DNA from: Lachnospiraceae bacterium C6A11
GTDB lineage: Bacteria > Bacillota > Clostridia > Lachnospirales > Lachnospiraceae
Direction of reading: 5' to 3'
Length of the DNA: 64,000 nt
Assembly (NCBI GenBank): GCA_000702245.1
Contig: JNKY01000015.1
Coordinates: forward strand, 171,672 to 235,671
Shown: one piece after another, positions 33,895-43,233 of the stretch
Numbering within the stretch: position 1 is the first letter of the stretch
Layout: each line of letters starts with the position of its first letter
Notes under the pieces: generated by a model
Database searches by the model: none
Told to the model about the DNA's origin: nothing
What the model saw: the letters and a program-made list of their open reading frames with translations, nothing else
Translations under genes and position numbers: made by a program

Positions 33895-36363
33895 ATGGCA
33901 GTTAAGATTGCGCTTGCGGGTAATCCGAACAGCGGTAAGACAACACTCTTCAACGCCCTCACCGGTGCGAACCAGTATGTTGGAAACTGGCCGGGAGTTA
34001 CGGTTGAGAAGAAGGAAGGTAAATTAAAGGGCAATAAGGAAGTGGTGGTGCAGGATCTTCCCGGCATCTACTCGCTTTCACCATATACGGTGGAGGAGGT
34101 CGTTTCGAGAAACTATCTCATCAACAACAGACCGGATGCCATCATAAATATTGTAGATGGTACCAATCTTGAGAGAAACCTTTATCTCTCAACACAGATC
34201 ATGGAGCTTGGAATACCGGTTGTAATGGCCGTAAATATGGCGGACCTTACAGCGAAGAACGGTGACAAGATCGATCTTGATAAGCTGTCGAAGGCAATGG
34301 GCTGCCCTGTATTTTCGATTTCAGCGCTTAAGGGAACCGGAATCAAAGAGGTGACTGACAAGGCAATCCAGCTTGCAAAGTCCGGCGATGCAGGAAGTAC
34401 AGTGCACAGCTTTTCAAAAGAGGCTGAAGAGGTTATCGAGAAGGCTGCATCAAAGCTGCCGGGAGATATCGAGGCGGCGCAGAGAAGATTCTTCGCTATA
34501 AAGCTTCTCGAGAAGGACAGCAGGATCGGCGAGGTTCTGAAGAATGCTCCTGACGTTTCAGCAGAAATAAAGGAGATGGAGGATAAGTTCGATGACGATA
34601 CAGAGAGTATCATCACGAATGAGAGATATAATTATATCACATCTATCATCGGTTCATGTCTGAAGAAGGCAAACAAAAGTAAGCTCACTAAGTCGGACAA
34701 GATCGATAAGATCGTTACAAACAGATTTCTTGCGCTTCCGATATTTGCGGTTGTTATGTTCCTTGTATATTATATCGCAATGTCAACAATAGGTGCAGCA
34801 GCTACCGACTGGACCAATGATAATCTCTTCGGAGACGGCTTCCACCTCTTTGGAATGAGTGGAAAATACGACGAAGCTGTTGAAGAGTGGGCAGATGCAA
34901 ATGTATTTACAGATGATGTGAAGGCAGTTATCGATGCAGCTGTAGCTGATGGAAATATCATCGGTGCGGATGAGCTGCAGGGCGCTTTTGAAGATAAGGA
35001 TTTTGAAGCTTTCGAGGAGGCTTATGGTTCTTACAGAGATGAGTTTTACAAGGGTGAGGAAGAAGATTACGCAGGTGTAGCGGTTTATGATATCGATGCT
35101 GCCCTTGGAACAGCAGATGAAGACGGCAATGGCGGCGCTCTCGACGAGGAGGGCGAGTTCACAGCTCCTGATCCTGCTGATTACGGCACCTGGGTACCAA
35201 GTATCCCGGCTCTCTTCGAGAAGCTGTTAGATGCACTTAATGTTGAGTCGGAGTTTGTCAGAGGACTTATCCTTGACGGTATTGTAGCCGGCGTCGGTGC
35301 GGTACTTGGATTCGTACCACAGATGCTCGTACTCTTCATACTTCTTGCACTCCTTGAAGAGTGCGGTTATATGGCGAGAGTTGCATTTATCATGGACCGT
35401 ATCTTTAGAAAGTTTGGTCTTTCAGGAAAGTCATTTATTCCGATCCTTATCGGTACAGGCTGCGGCGTTCCGGGCGTTATGGCATCGAGAACCATCGAAA
35501 ATGAGCGTGACCGTCGTATGACGATCATGACAACCTGCTTCATACCTTGCGGTGCGAAGCTTCCTATCATTGCACTTATCACAGCGGCACTCTTTAATGG
35601 AACCTGGTGGGTAGCTCCTTCTTGCTATTTCCTTGGAATGGCTGTTATAATACTTTCAGGTATCATACTTAAGAAGACGAAGATGTTTGCCGGTGAGCCT
35701 GCACCATTCGTTATGGAGCTTCCGTCTTATCATATGCCAACCTTCGGATCGGTAATGAGAAGCATGTGGGAGCGTGGCTGGTCCTTCATCAAGAAGGCAG
35801 GAACCATCATCCTTCTGTCATCCATCGTTATCTGGCTTGGTAAAGTATTTGGAAATGATGGCAGCGGTTTCGGCTTTAATCCTGACCTTGAGCTTGAGGA
35901 CAGCGTTCTTGGGGCAATCGGTAAGGGAATCGCATGGATATTTGCACCTCTTGGCTTTAACAATATCAAAGCAACCATCGCAACTATCATGGGTCTGGTT
36001 GCAAAGGAAGAGGTTGTCGGCGTATTCGGAGTTCTTGACTTCGAGGGAATGTCATCTGCGCTTGCAGGATATTCATTCCTTGCATTCAACCTACTCTGCG
36101 TACCATGCTTCGCAGCACTTGGTGCGATAAAGAGAGAGATGAACAGCCGCAAGTGGTTCTGGGGAACGGTAGCGTTCCAGCTTCTGACAGGCTATGTTGT
36201 AGCACTTATCATCTACCAGATCGGAAGGATATTCACAGCCGGTGCGTTCGGTGTATGGACAGTTGTTGCAGTGCTGATCGTGATCGCGATTGTTTACCTG
36301 CTCGTGAGACCTTATAAGGAAAGTATGACGCTGGATGTGAAGATCAAGGCAGCGAAGAACTGA
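33895..36363 (+). CDS. feoB: Ferrous iron transport protein B
   Basis: An 822-residue ferrous-iron permease. The N-terminal G domain has GNPNSGKTTLFN (about 9), DLPGIYSLSPY and NMAD. The membrane part carries the two Gate-type repeats (EECGYMARVAFIMDRIFRKFGLSGKSFIPILIGTGCGVPG and later TCFIPCGAKLPI). Between the first and second membrane segments, residues about 320-440, there is a long acidic hydrophilic loop (GEEEDYAGV, DEDGNGGALDEEGEF) that is lacking or short in E. coli FeoB. Preceded by two feoA genes and followed by a Cys-rich partner. Confidence 0.96.
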   Translation: MAVKIALAGNPNSGKTTLFNALTGANQYVGNWPGVTVEKKEGKLKGNKEVVVQDLPGIYSLSPYTVEEVVSRNYLINNRPDAIINIVDGTNLERNLYLSTQIMELGIPVVMAVNMADLTAKNGDKIDLDKLSKAMGCPVFSISALKGTGIKEVTDKAIQLAKSGDAGSTVHSFSKEAEEVIEKAASKLPGDIEAAQRRFFAIKLLEKDSRIGEVLKNAPDVSAEIKEMEDKFDDDTESIITNERYNYITSIIGSCLKKANKSKLTKSDKIDKIVTNRFLALPIFAVVMFLVYYIAMSTIGAAATDWTNDNLFGDGFHLFGMSGKYDEAVEEWADANVFTDDVKAVIDAAVADGNIIGADELQGAFEDKDFEAFEEAYGSYRDEFYKGEEEDYAGVAVYDIDAALGTADEDGNGGALDEEGEFTAPDPADYGTWVPSIPALFEKLLDALNVESEFVRGLILDGIVAGVGAVLGFVPQMLVLFILLALLEECGYMARVAFIMDRIFRKFGLSGKSFIPILIGTGCGVPGVMASRTIENERDRRMTIMTTCFIPCGAKLPIIALITAALFNGTWWVAPSCYFLGMAVIILSGIILKKTKMFAGEPAPFVMELPSYHMPTFGSVMRSMWERGWSFIKKAGTIILLSSIVIWLGKVFGNDGSGFGFNPDLELEDSVLGAIGKGIAWIFAPLGFNNIKATIATIMGLVAKEEVVGVFGVLDFEGMSSALAGYSFLAFNLLCVPCFAALGAIKREMNSRKWFWGTVAFQLLTGYVVALIIYQIGRIFTAGAFGVWTVVAVLIVIAIVYLLVRPYKESMTLDVKIKAAKN

Positions 36364-36495
36364 TTATACTAATAAGTGATTGAGAGACAATTCGGATTAT
36401 ATGTTTGAATGATGTCATCTGTCTGTTGCAGTGGATGACCTGACAGAAATAATGATTCGGTGAAAATACAGTAAGTAGGAAGAGAGGCGGATAAT

Positions 36496-36666
36496 ATGAG
36501 CCCTATAATAGGAACAATAATTGCACTTTCAGCAGTTGGCAGTGCGTGCTTCTTTGCCATCAGGAGTATGGTGAAGGATAAGAAGGCCGGAAAGTCTCTT
36601 TCCTGCGGCTGTGACTGCAAGCACTGCAGCGGCGCCTGCCATATGTGCAGTGTGAAGAAGCAGTGA
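36496..36666 (+). CDS. FeoB-associated Cys-rich membrane protein
   Basis: A 56-residue protein with one N-terminal membrane segment (IIGTIIALSAVGSACFFAI) and a Cys-rich end, SCGCDCKHCSGACHMCS. This matches the small FeoB-associated Cys-rich family found behind feoB in many Firmicutes. It probably helps FeoB assemble or handle iron at the membrane. GAGGCGG precedes the ATG. It lies 132 bases after feoB and before a strong terminator. Confidence 0.85.
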   Translation: MSPIIGTIIALSAVGSACFFAIRSMVKDKKAGKSLSCGCDCKHCSGACHMCSVKKQ

Positions 36667-36695
36667 ATTGAATAGCATAACAATAAGAAAAAATC

Positions 36696-36724
36696 ACCGT
36701 GGCATCCAATATGGATGCCACGGT
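36696..36724. terminator. Bidirectional intrinsic terminator
   Basis: A 12-bp perfect stem (36696-36707 with 36713-36724, loop AATAT), A-rich to the left and TTTTT to the right, between the convergent feo operon and the lipoprotein gene. Confidence 0.88.
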
Positions 36725-36765
36725 TTTTGATCTCAAATCAATTGTAACAGCTGGATGATCGTAGC

Positions 36766-37833
36766 TCACTCAATCTTCATATAATGAAGCTTGTTATAAT
36801 TTCTGGTGACCATTCCATCTACCCCGACTGTATCATCGGCAGAAATCACAAAAAGATATCCGTTCTCATACTCGAGAGTAAAAAAAAGTGTAGCCTCTAG
36901 TGAGTTCTCAGAACCATGGGAATTATCCGTAACTCTTTGAACATCACCGGTATATACATTTACCGCATATATATTGTCATAAAGATCGCTTTCGGACGTA
37001 AACGATTTTATATCACGATATGTAAGAAAAAAGATATGATTTCCCGCCAGAAGCGGATTAACTACATCACCATATTCATTTGCAGATATACGACTAACCG
37101 ATCCGCTCTGTTTATTAAAACAATCTATATACCACCCCTTTGTCGAATCGTTCGCATACTCAAACTGATTCCAAACCGTCACATCATCATTTTCTCCGAT
37201 AAGAAATGACTGTTCATCCAAGTATTCTGCAGGAATCTTTTCCTTCCACGAATCACTTTCATCGTATTTATTACTCTGATCGATCAACCCACAATGAACA
37301 ACATTATCATTTAACAATCTGTCAAGATAGAGGTTTGGTTTTTCATCTCCAGTTACAATCTCTATATTCTCATCTTTTAAATATGTCCAAAATAGAGATT
37401 CATCGTCATAGTCCAGATTAGTAACAAATATACCCTCCTCCAGATACAGATCAATAATCTTCTCAACAGAACCACCTGCAATGTTCTGTCTGTAAATACA
37501 CGCCTCTTTGCAATACGCACTCAATGCAGAATCATAATTCACATAATAATAAATATAATCATCCTTTATTGTTATATCTCTTACCGAACCCATTGTACTT
37601 TCAATCTTCAAATCATCCGGCAAGGTTTCAACCTCATCTACGTAATGTGGTTTTACAGATGGAAAGCTTACAGATACTTCATTGAATCTTAGTTTCTCAT
37701 CTTTGTCATCTTTTGAAATATCTGTTACGCTTTCTGTTTTTCTAATATCACTACTCCTATTGCTACCGCAACCCGAAAGCATTGATACTCCCAGAATTAT
37801 GAATATGCCATATTTCAACCCCTTCAGTTTCAT
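36766..37833 (-). CDS. Lipoprotein with repeated beta-strand pattern (DUF5050-like)
   Basis: A 355-residue secreted lipoprotein. The signal peptide MKLKGLKYGIFIILGVSMLSGCG ends in a lipobox with Cys at about 22. The mature part has repeated YIYYYVNYD, LFWTYLKDE, HIFFLTYRD and YLFVISADD strands spaced as in a beta-propeller, as seen in DUF5050-type proteins. Function unknown. It is AT-rich compared with the feo operon. Confidence 0.75.
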   Translation of the reverse strand: MKLKGLKYGIFIILGVSMLSGCGSNRSSDIRKTESVTDISKDDKDEKLRFNEVSVSFPSVKPHYVDEVETLPDDLKIESTMGSVRDITIKDDYIYYYVNYDSALSAYCKEACIYRQNIAGGSVEKIIDLYLEEGIFVTNLDYDDESLFWTYLKDENIEIVTGDEKPNLYLDRLLNDNVVHCGLIDQSNKYDESDSWKEKIPAEYLDEQSFLIGENDDVTVWNQFEYANDSTKGWYIDCFNKQSGSVSRISANEYGDVVNPLLAGNHIFFLTYRDIKSFTSESDLYDNIYAVNVYTGDVQRVTDNSHGSENSLEATLFFTLEYENGYLFVISADDTVGVDGMVTRNYNKLHYMKIE

Positions 37834-37843
37834 GTTCTGTCCC

Positions 37844-37963
37844 CTAGTATGCTATCAAATATCTGTATTCTCCATCCTGCCTATGAATAGTCCCATACGC
37901 CTGATAGGCTGTAACCGTATGCGAACCTCCATATGATGAATTGTAAGTACAATCTTTTGTCAG
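37844..37963 (-). pseudogene. C-terminal remnant of a small protein gene
   Basis: The reverse strand has a 39-codon open frame with no start codon; it ends at TAG (37846-37844). The peptide contains CTYNSSYGGSHTVTAYQAYG and then TIHRQDGEYRYLIAY, rich in Tyr, Gly and Ser like a secreted peptide. An in-frame stop lies just upstream at 37964. It may be the tail of a decayed gene; family unknown. Confidence 0.3.
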
Positions 37964-38086
37964 CTACGCTTTGATTATAAAACTTATACTCTTCTCAATC
38001 AACTCCTATGACAATTTTGGTCATCATTCTTGCAAAATTGGTTTATTACTATGTCCGGACAGTTTCATCATATCATTACGCTAAAA

Positions 38087-38140
38087 AAAAACAACGCCGT
38101 ATGCGCAAGCGTTGCTTTTTCGTGCACAAGCGTTGTTTTG
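38087..38140. terminator. Bidirectional hairpin terminator cluster
   Basis: CAACGC (38092-38097) pairs with GCGTTG at 38109-38114 followed by CTTTTT, or with a second GCGTTG at 38130-38135 followed by TTTTG. The left side has a nine-A run, giving T-run on the other strand. Confidence 0.55.
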
Positions 38141-38300
38141 TATTGTTCATGAAGTAGTATGATTAATTAACGGCATGTTTTATATGAATATTGAGTTATT
38201 TGCTAATAATATTTGTGTTGATGAAAATATATGTGATTCATTGAATACGTTTAGAAATATATGCTAATATTATTGGTAGAAAGTAAGAGAAAGAGGGAGG

Positions 38301-38441
38301 GTGTGTATATGCCTCGGTTTCAACGGATATACGTTGACATACTCGATAACTACGGCGTTAAATGAGGTATATGCTGAGGATGGACAGCATTGGGGAGCTA
38401 ATAGTTATATTATTTATGGTGACAGTTTCATTTCATTCTGA
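38301..38441 (+). other. Short open frame, possible decayed secreted peptide gene
   Basis: A 46-codon frame starting at GTG and ending at TGA (38439-38441). The second half, VYAEDGQHWGANSYIIYGDS, looks like the start of a mature secreted peptide after an Ala-x-Ala style site, loosely like lactococcin-972-type bacteriocins. The first half is a poor signal peptide and the GTG touches the ribosome site, so it may be frameshifted. It sits 19 bases before the gene at 38460. Confidence 0.25.
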
Positions 38442-38459
38442 TGTGAAGGAGGGGTAACA

Positions 38460-39209
38460 ATGAAAAGTAAGAAGATATCGGTAACTATATTAGTATGCGT
38501 TTTGTTATTCTTTATAGGTTTTTTTGGTATGAAGTTTATTTTTCCGTCCTCTGCTTCCGGGGATGGGAATAATTCGTACAAAGAAACAGATAAAGATAAT
38601 ATTGCATACGACGGAGAGCTGTTTTCGGGGGAATATTACAAGATCAGCGTTAATGAAGATAATAGCGATATTATAAGTATTGAGAGAATATCCCCAATAG
38701 ACAGAATTCCCAAGGAACAGTTATACAGTGATCAGGATATCACCCGGATCATGAAGGAGATGCTCAATGCCTCGGGAGAGATCCGTGAAATGAAAGTAAA
38801 TGAAACAGTATCCAACTATGATGAGTATGCGAATGGTTACCAGACAGGAAAAGCAGCAAGTGTAACCTTTGATTCGGGATACATTCAATATATAGTACTG
38901 CGAAACGGCAAGCTTAATGGTGCAAATGACGATTCGGATTTTATTGATAAGAAGGAAGCTTACTCTGCGGCTGTTTCTAAAATACGGGAAAAATATAAAG
39001 ATAAAAATATTGAGTTAAAAGATGAATATGATGAGAGCAAAATGAGTGTATATTATAATCCTCATAAGGAATGCTTATGCTATACCTTTGATATTGAAGG
39101 TGCTGTTGATGGTAAATGGGATGATGAGCTGAGTATATTTGTATTTACTCCTATAATAAACGTAAATGATATTTCGGATATTGAGATAGCCTCAACATTA
39201 GGGTATTAG
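38460..39209 (+). CDS. Membrane-anchored extracytoplasmic protein of unknown function
   Basis: A 249-residue protein with an N-terminal anchor (ISVTILVCVLLFFIGFFGMKFIF) and a polar, Asp/Glu/Lys-rich outer domain. No family was recognised. GGAGGGG lies 6 bases before the ATG. AT-rich, like the neighbouring remnants, and probably part of an accessory patch. Confidence 0.7.
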   Translation: MKSKKISVTILVCVLLFFIGFFGMKFIFPSSASGDGNNSYKETDKDNIAYDGELFSGEYYKISVNEDNSDIISIERISPIDRIPKEQLYSDQDITRIMKEMLNASGEIREMKVNETVSNYDEYANGYQTGKAASVTFDSGYIQYIVLRNGKLNGANDDSDFIDKKEAYSAAVSKIREKYKDKNIELKDEYDESKMSVYYNPHKECLCYTFDIEGAVDGKWDDELSIFVFTPIINVNDISDIEIASTLGY

Positions 39210-39377
39210 TTGTATTCTTATACGGCGTGTTATACAGGGGATCTTGTTGTCCAGGGCTCTTGACGATTATTTATCTGATTACATTACTGTAAGGACTGAG
39301 TTATTTGTTTTAAAAACACTAAAAACAAATAAAAATATTTTTAAAACAAATATAATTGGATTTAAAACGAATAACGA

Positions 39378-39427
39378 TTGACAATCACCTCGAATCCCTT
39401 CTATAATTATGGGGAATCGAGGTGATT
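39378..39427 (+). promoter_or_regulatory. Promoter framed by a 16-bp inverted repeat operator
   Basis: TTGACA (39378-39383), 18 bases, TATAAT (39402-39407). An inverted repeat with 15 of 16 bases matched (39383-39398 with 39412-39427, AATCACCTCGAATCCC type arms) brackets the -10 box. The left arm touches -35 and the right arm overlaps the ribosome site. Upstream, AAAACAAAT occurs twice and AAAACGAAT once (39320-39372). Confidence 0.75.
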
Positions 39428-39432
39428 TCTTT

Positions 39433-40452
39433 ATGAAAATTAGCGAAGAAAAAAAGAATTCTATAATTCTCTATATTTTGAATAAGATCGATGAGGGAGA
39501 GCGGTCTGTATCTCAGAAGGTCGCTGATAGTCTTGGTATTAATCAGTCGACAGTTCATTCATATCTTAATGAAATGACAGATAAAAATATTATTAGGAAG
39601 ATTAAACGCGGTAAATATGAAATAGTTAATGATTCTTTCTCATATGAATTCAGTCGAAGCAAAGGGGAGTTGAATGAGGAGACGGAAGTATTTCGTAAGA
39701 GTTTTTCTGCGCATATTTCAAATCTGCAGGATAATGTCCGGAAAATCTGGGATTATGTTTTTAGTGAGATGATTAACAATGTGATCGATCATTCAAATGC
39801 CGATAAGCTAAGTATAATCGTTAATTGTAATTACCTGAAGACGGAAGTGATCATAGATGATAATGGTGTCGGAATATTTGAAAAGATAAGAGAGTATTTT
39901 GGCTTTAATTCTATTGATGACGCTATCTGTGAATTATTTAAGGGAAAACTGACAACTGATTCTGAGAATCATTCCGGGGAAGGGATTTTTTTCAGTTCAA
40001 AGCTGGTAGATGAATTCTATATCATTTCGGATGGACGTATTTTCACCAACAACAAATACGATGAAGAAGCTCTGTTCACCATTAAAGGGAGAGACTTAGG
40101 CGGAACCTGTGTCATTATGAGTATGAGTAATTTTGCGAAGAGAAATGCCAAGGATGTATTTGACCAATACGCAGATGATGAGGGTGGCTTCGTAAGAACA
40201 AGGATACCGCTGGGAAGTATTTTTGAAACCGATCCAATATCGCGTTCACAGGCCAAAAGGATCTGCAGCAGGTTTGAATCGTTCAAAGAAGTAATCCTTG
40301 ATTTTACTGATGTAAATTGGATGGGGCAGGGCTTCGCCCACCAGATATTTGTCGTTTTCGCAAATAGTCATAAGTCGGTGAATATCATTCCGGTGAATAT
40401 GAATGAGGATGTAACAAAAATGTACAGACATGTTATGAATACTTCAAAATAA
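39433..40452 (+). CDS. HTH-GHKL ATPase-DUF4325 (STAS-like) one-protein regulator
   Basis: A 339-residue protein. Residues 1-65 form a winged HTH (ISEEKKNSIILYILNKIDE, then SVSQKVADSLGINQSTVHSYL). Residues about 95-230 resemble a GHKL ATPase: an N-box (FSEMINNVIDHSNADKL), a G1 box (IDDNGVGIFEKI) and a later GEGIFFSSKL. Residues about 265-335 (ISRSQAKRICSRFESFKEVILDFTDVNWMGQGFAHQIFVVF) match DUF4325, a STAS-like domain. ATG 39433 has GAGGTGAT upstream. The promoter has a large inverted repeat, so autoregulation by the HTH is likely. Confidence 0.85.
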   Translation: MKISEEKKNSIILYILNKIDEGERSVSQKVADSLGINQSTVHSYLNEMTDKNIIRKIKRGKYEIVNDSFSYEFSRSKGELNEETEVFRKSFSAHISNLQDNVRKIWDYVFSEMINNVIDHSNADKLSIIVNCNYLKTEVIIDDNGVGIFEKIREYFGFNSIDDAICELFKGKLTTDSENHSGEGIFFSSKLVDEFYIISDGRIFTNNKYDEEALFTIKGRDLGGTCVIMSMSNFAKRNAKDVFDQYADDEGGFVRTRIPLGSIFETDPISRSQAKRICSRFESFKEVILDFTDVNWMGQGFAHQIFVVFANSHKSVNIIPVNMNEDVTKMYRHVMNTSK

Positions 40453-40635
40453 ATATAGAATATATAGTGGTTTGGGTGTAAAATAGAAGCGTATATGTTG
40501 TATTAGCAGTACATGAAATACTGTCCTGCGGTTTGGCGACCGGGGATGTCGGTTACGAAGCGGATATGGTATCCTGGATGCCGAAATAGATGCGGGCATA
40601 GTATTTTGAATAGATGCAGAACAGGAGACAGAAGA

Positions 40636-41973
40636 ATGGCAAATGGAATAACTTTCGAGGAGCTGGAGGGCTTCTCTAAGGATTTTAACAGCGACCGCGC
40701 GAACCTGATCGCGGCAAATGCGGCGCAGAAAACGAGTCTGCTTGAGGTGGCGACCGATTACAGAGGAGTGAGGAGCATTCCGAACAACTTCTCGATCGAC
40801 CTTAAGACCGGCAAGATCACAGATCAGAAGAGCAGCGGAAGATGCTGGATATTTTCGGCGCTCAATACCTTCCGCTATGAGGTGATGAAGAAGTTTAATC
40901 TTGAGAATTTCGAGTTTTCGCAGAACTACATCTTCTTCTACGATAAGCTTGAGAAGGCAAATTATTTCCTGGAGAGTGTCCTGAAGACGCTTGATGAACC
41001 GGTGGACGGAAGGCTTTACAGCTTCCTCAACGCCGGACCGCTTTCGGACGGCGGACAGTGGGATATGTTTGCGAGTCTCGTTGAAAAATACGGTGTTGTT
41101 CCGAAGGAAGCTTTTCCTGATGCGGCAAGTTCGACTATGTCGAGATGGTTCGATGAGTTCCTTACTTCAAGGCTCCGCGAGGATGCGATAACTCTCAGAA
41201 ACAAGGCGCTTTCGGGCGAGTCGGATGCGGCGCTTCAGAAGGAAAAGAAGGCTATGCTTGGCGAGTTTTACAGGATGCTTACGATCTCTCTTGGCGAGCC
41301 GCCGAAGACCTTCGACATAACGCTCCGCGACAAGGACGACAAGGTGATCCAGGAGAATGGTATCACGCCGCAGGAATTCTACAAGAAATACGTCGGAATA
41401 GAGCTTTCGGAGCAGATAAGCCTTGTAAATGCGCCTGCCGAGAATAAGCCGATGAACAAGATGTATACCGTGAAGTTCCTTGGAAATGTTGTTGAGGGAA
41501 CGCCGGTGCATTACCTTAATCTTCCAATCGAGAAGATCAAGGAGGCCGTTATCGCTCAGCTTAAGGACGGTCATCCGGTTTGGTTTGGTTCGGATTGTCT
41601 GAAGTTCTCGGGCAGGAAGGATGGCGTATTTGACCGTGAGTCGCTTAAGATAGAGGAGCTGTTCAACATCAATTACAGGTTCACCAAGGGCGACAGACTG
41701 ATGTACGGTGACAGCGCAATGAATCATGCGATGGTGATCCTGGGCGTAAATATCAATAATGCCGGCGTGCCTGACAGATGGCGTATCGAGAACAGCTGGG
41801 GCAAGGATGCCGGAAGAGACGGATATTATATCGCTTCCGACAGCTGGTTTGATGAGTTTGTTTATCAGGTTGTTGTTGATAAGAAATACCTCGATAAGGA
41901 GACAATAGCGCTGCTGGATCAGCCATTGATCGAGCTTGAGCCGTGGGATCCGCTTGGAAGTCTTGCGGACTAG
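40636..41973 (+). CDS. pepC: Aminopeptidase C (bleomycin hydrolase family)
   Basis: A 445-residue cytosolic cysteine peptidase of family C1. The catalytic Cys is in QKSSGRCWIFSALNTFR (about 66-82), His in NHAMVILGV and Asn in ENSWGKDAG. ATG 40636 (MANGITFEELEG) has AGGAGA upstream; the extra 41 codons before it are unlike the family. It trims N-terminal residues from peptides. Length is normal for the family. Confidence 0.94.
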   Translation: MANGITFEELEGFSKDFNSDRANLIAANAAQKTSLLEVATDYRGVRSIPNNFSIDLKTGKITDQKSSGRCWIFSALNTFRYEVMKKFNLENFEFSQNYIFFYDKLEKANYFLESVLKTLDEPVDGRLYSFLNAGPLSDGGQWDMFASLVEKYGVVPKEAFPDAASSTMSRWFDEFLTSRLREDAITLRNKALSGESDAALQKEKKAMLGEFYRMLTISLGEPPKTFDITLRDKDDKVIQENGITPQEFYKKYVGIELSEQISLVNAPAENKPMNKMYTVKFLGNVVEGTPVHYLNLPIEKIKEAVIAQLKDGHPVWFGSDCLKFSGRKDGVFDRESLKIEELFNINYRFTKGDRLMYGDSAMNHAMVILGVNINNAGVPDRWRIENSWGKDAGRDGYYIASDSWFDEFVYQVVVDKKYLDKETIALLDQPLIELEPWDPLGSLAD

Positions 41974-42126
41974 ATATCTTTGTGGTTAAAAGGCGGATGA
42001 GATATTTACTATATACGGAAGTATGACGATTTCGGGTGTATTTTGGAGATTTATAGAAAATAGTGATGGGATGATCGATAAGTAATATCGGTTGTGAGTA
42101 TTATATGAGAAGAGGAGGAAAGAAGG

Positions 42127-42729
42127 ATGGCAGATATCAAGGACAGACTGAAGAGTGTCATTGATGAGGATGAGAAGTACGAAGGAGTCGATGACGATCT
42201 TCTTCAGGAGCTTGAGGATGAATTTGCGGAGAGAAAGGTGGTTAAGGTTGATTCCAGACCGCTTCCGACCTACGGTGCAGGCCCGGTTTTCGGAGCTGTA
42301 GCTATAGGGCTTACGGTGCTGGGAATCGTATTTGGACATATCGGGCCGCTCAAGGGTGGCGTGTCTTCGACCTTCCGTATACCTTATATCGTGATCGGGG
42401 CGATTCTGATAATTGTCGGGCTCTTTATGTGGAAGAGTGCCATTGTTGATGCAGGGATAGATGAATACATCAGCAGCGGAAAGCTTGCAACGACGGGCAT
42501 CTATGCATATACACGTAACCCTATCTATGCAGCGATCCTCTTTATCTGCACAGGCGCGCTCTTTATTTCCGGTAATGTTTACATGTACGTTCTGCCGATC
42601 CTTTTATGGGCATTCCTGACGATCCTTCTTCAGAAGACCGAGGAACCGATCCTGCTTGGCCGCTTTGGCGACGAGTTTGCAAGATACATGAGAAGGGTTA
42701 ACAGAGTCATACCGCTTAAGAAGGCTTAA
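42127..42729 (+). CDS. Isoprenylcysteine methyltransferase-type membrane protein
   Basis: A 200-residue integral membrane protein of the ICMT/PEMT-like phospholipid or isoprenylcysteine methyltransferase fold. The SAM motif region LATTGIYAYTRNPIYAAILF is clear, as is the later KTEEPILLGRFGDEFARYMRRVNRVIP. Four membrane segments. A soluble N-terminal stretch (1-50) is acidic. The bacterial substrate is not known. Confidence 0.85.
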   Translation: MADIKDRLKSVIDEDEKYEGVDDDLLQELEDEFAERKVVKVDSRPLPTYGAGPVFGAVAIGLTVLGIVFGHIGPLKGGVSSTFRIPYIVIGAILIIVGLFMWKSAIVDAGIDEYISSGKLATTGIYAYTRNPIYAAILFICTGALFISGNVYMYVLPILLWAFLTILLQKTEEPILLGRFGDEFARYMRRVNRVIPLKKA

Positions 42730-42799
42730 TACAACCGGTCTTTTGGATCATTCAATGATTTCATCAGTATGGTTGATGGATAATATAAAGAATAAATTT

Positions 42800-42830
42800 A
42801 ACGCCGCAGGTCTGTGTGATCTGCGGCGTT
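42800..42830 (+). terminator. Intrinsic terminator
   Basis: A 10-bp perfect stem (42800-42809 with 42821-42830) followed by GTTTTTA. Confidence 0.88.
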
Positions 42831-42888
42831 GTTTTTAAATGAGGCAATTATCAGAAGTGTATTATTTATTAAAATGATTAGTCAATTA

Positions 42889-43233
42889 TTAAACTGCAAC
42901 TGAGGCGAGCTTTTCTCGGATGGCTTCCTCGATAAAACTGTTAAGTGTTCTTTCATTATTAATACAATATACTGCCGCCTTTTTATGGAGCTCCTTTCCA
43001 ATCCGAATGTTTAAACTGCCTTTATAAGCAATTTCTGGTTTCCAATTAAAGCGTTCGCAGTCTTCAAGATATTCATCAACAGCATCATGAAAATCCTGTA
43101 CTAATGAGTGTACATCGGTCCCTTCATAAGTAATGAGTGATCTGATACCTTGAACACTTCCAAATAACAAACCATCTGCTTCTGAGAATTCTACACTTCC
43201 GATATAACCTTTGTACTTCATAGTGTTATTCAT
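42889..43233 (-). CDS. hicB: HicB-family antitoxin
   Basis: A 114-residue antitoxin. The N-terminal half is the partial RNase H-like HicB fold (YKGYIGSVEFSEADGLLFGSVQGI, then FHDAVDEYLEDCE). The C-terminus is a ribbon-helix-helix DNA-binding domain (SLNIRIGKELHKKAAVYCINNERTLNSFIEEAI). It overlaps the hicA stop by 4 bases (ATGA). It should neutralise HicA and repress the operon through the palindrome at 43526-43547. Confidence 0.9.
   Translation of the reverse strand: MNNTMKYKGYIGSVEFSEADGLLFGSVQGIRSLITYEGTDVHSLVQDFHDAVDEYLEDCERFNWKPEIAYKGSLNIRIGKELHKKAAVYCINNERTLNSFIEEAIREKLASVAV

Larger units (their letters stand above)
37834..38459. other. AT-rich spacer with probable gene remnants
   Basis: No complete gene is convincing in these 626 bases. 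They hold a reverse-strand remnant (37844-37963), a bidirectional hairpin cluster (38087-38140), and a forward short open frame (38301-38441). The rest is plain AT-rich sequence. Confidence 0.6.
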
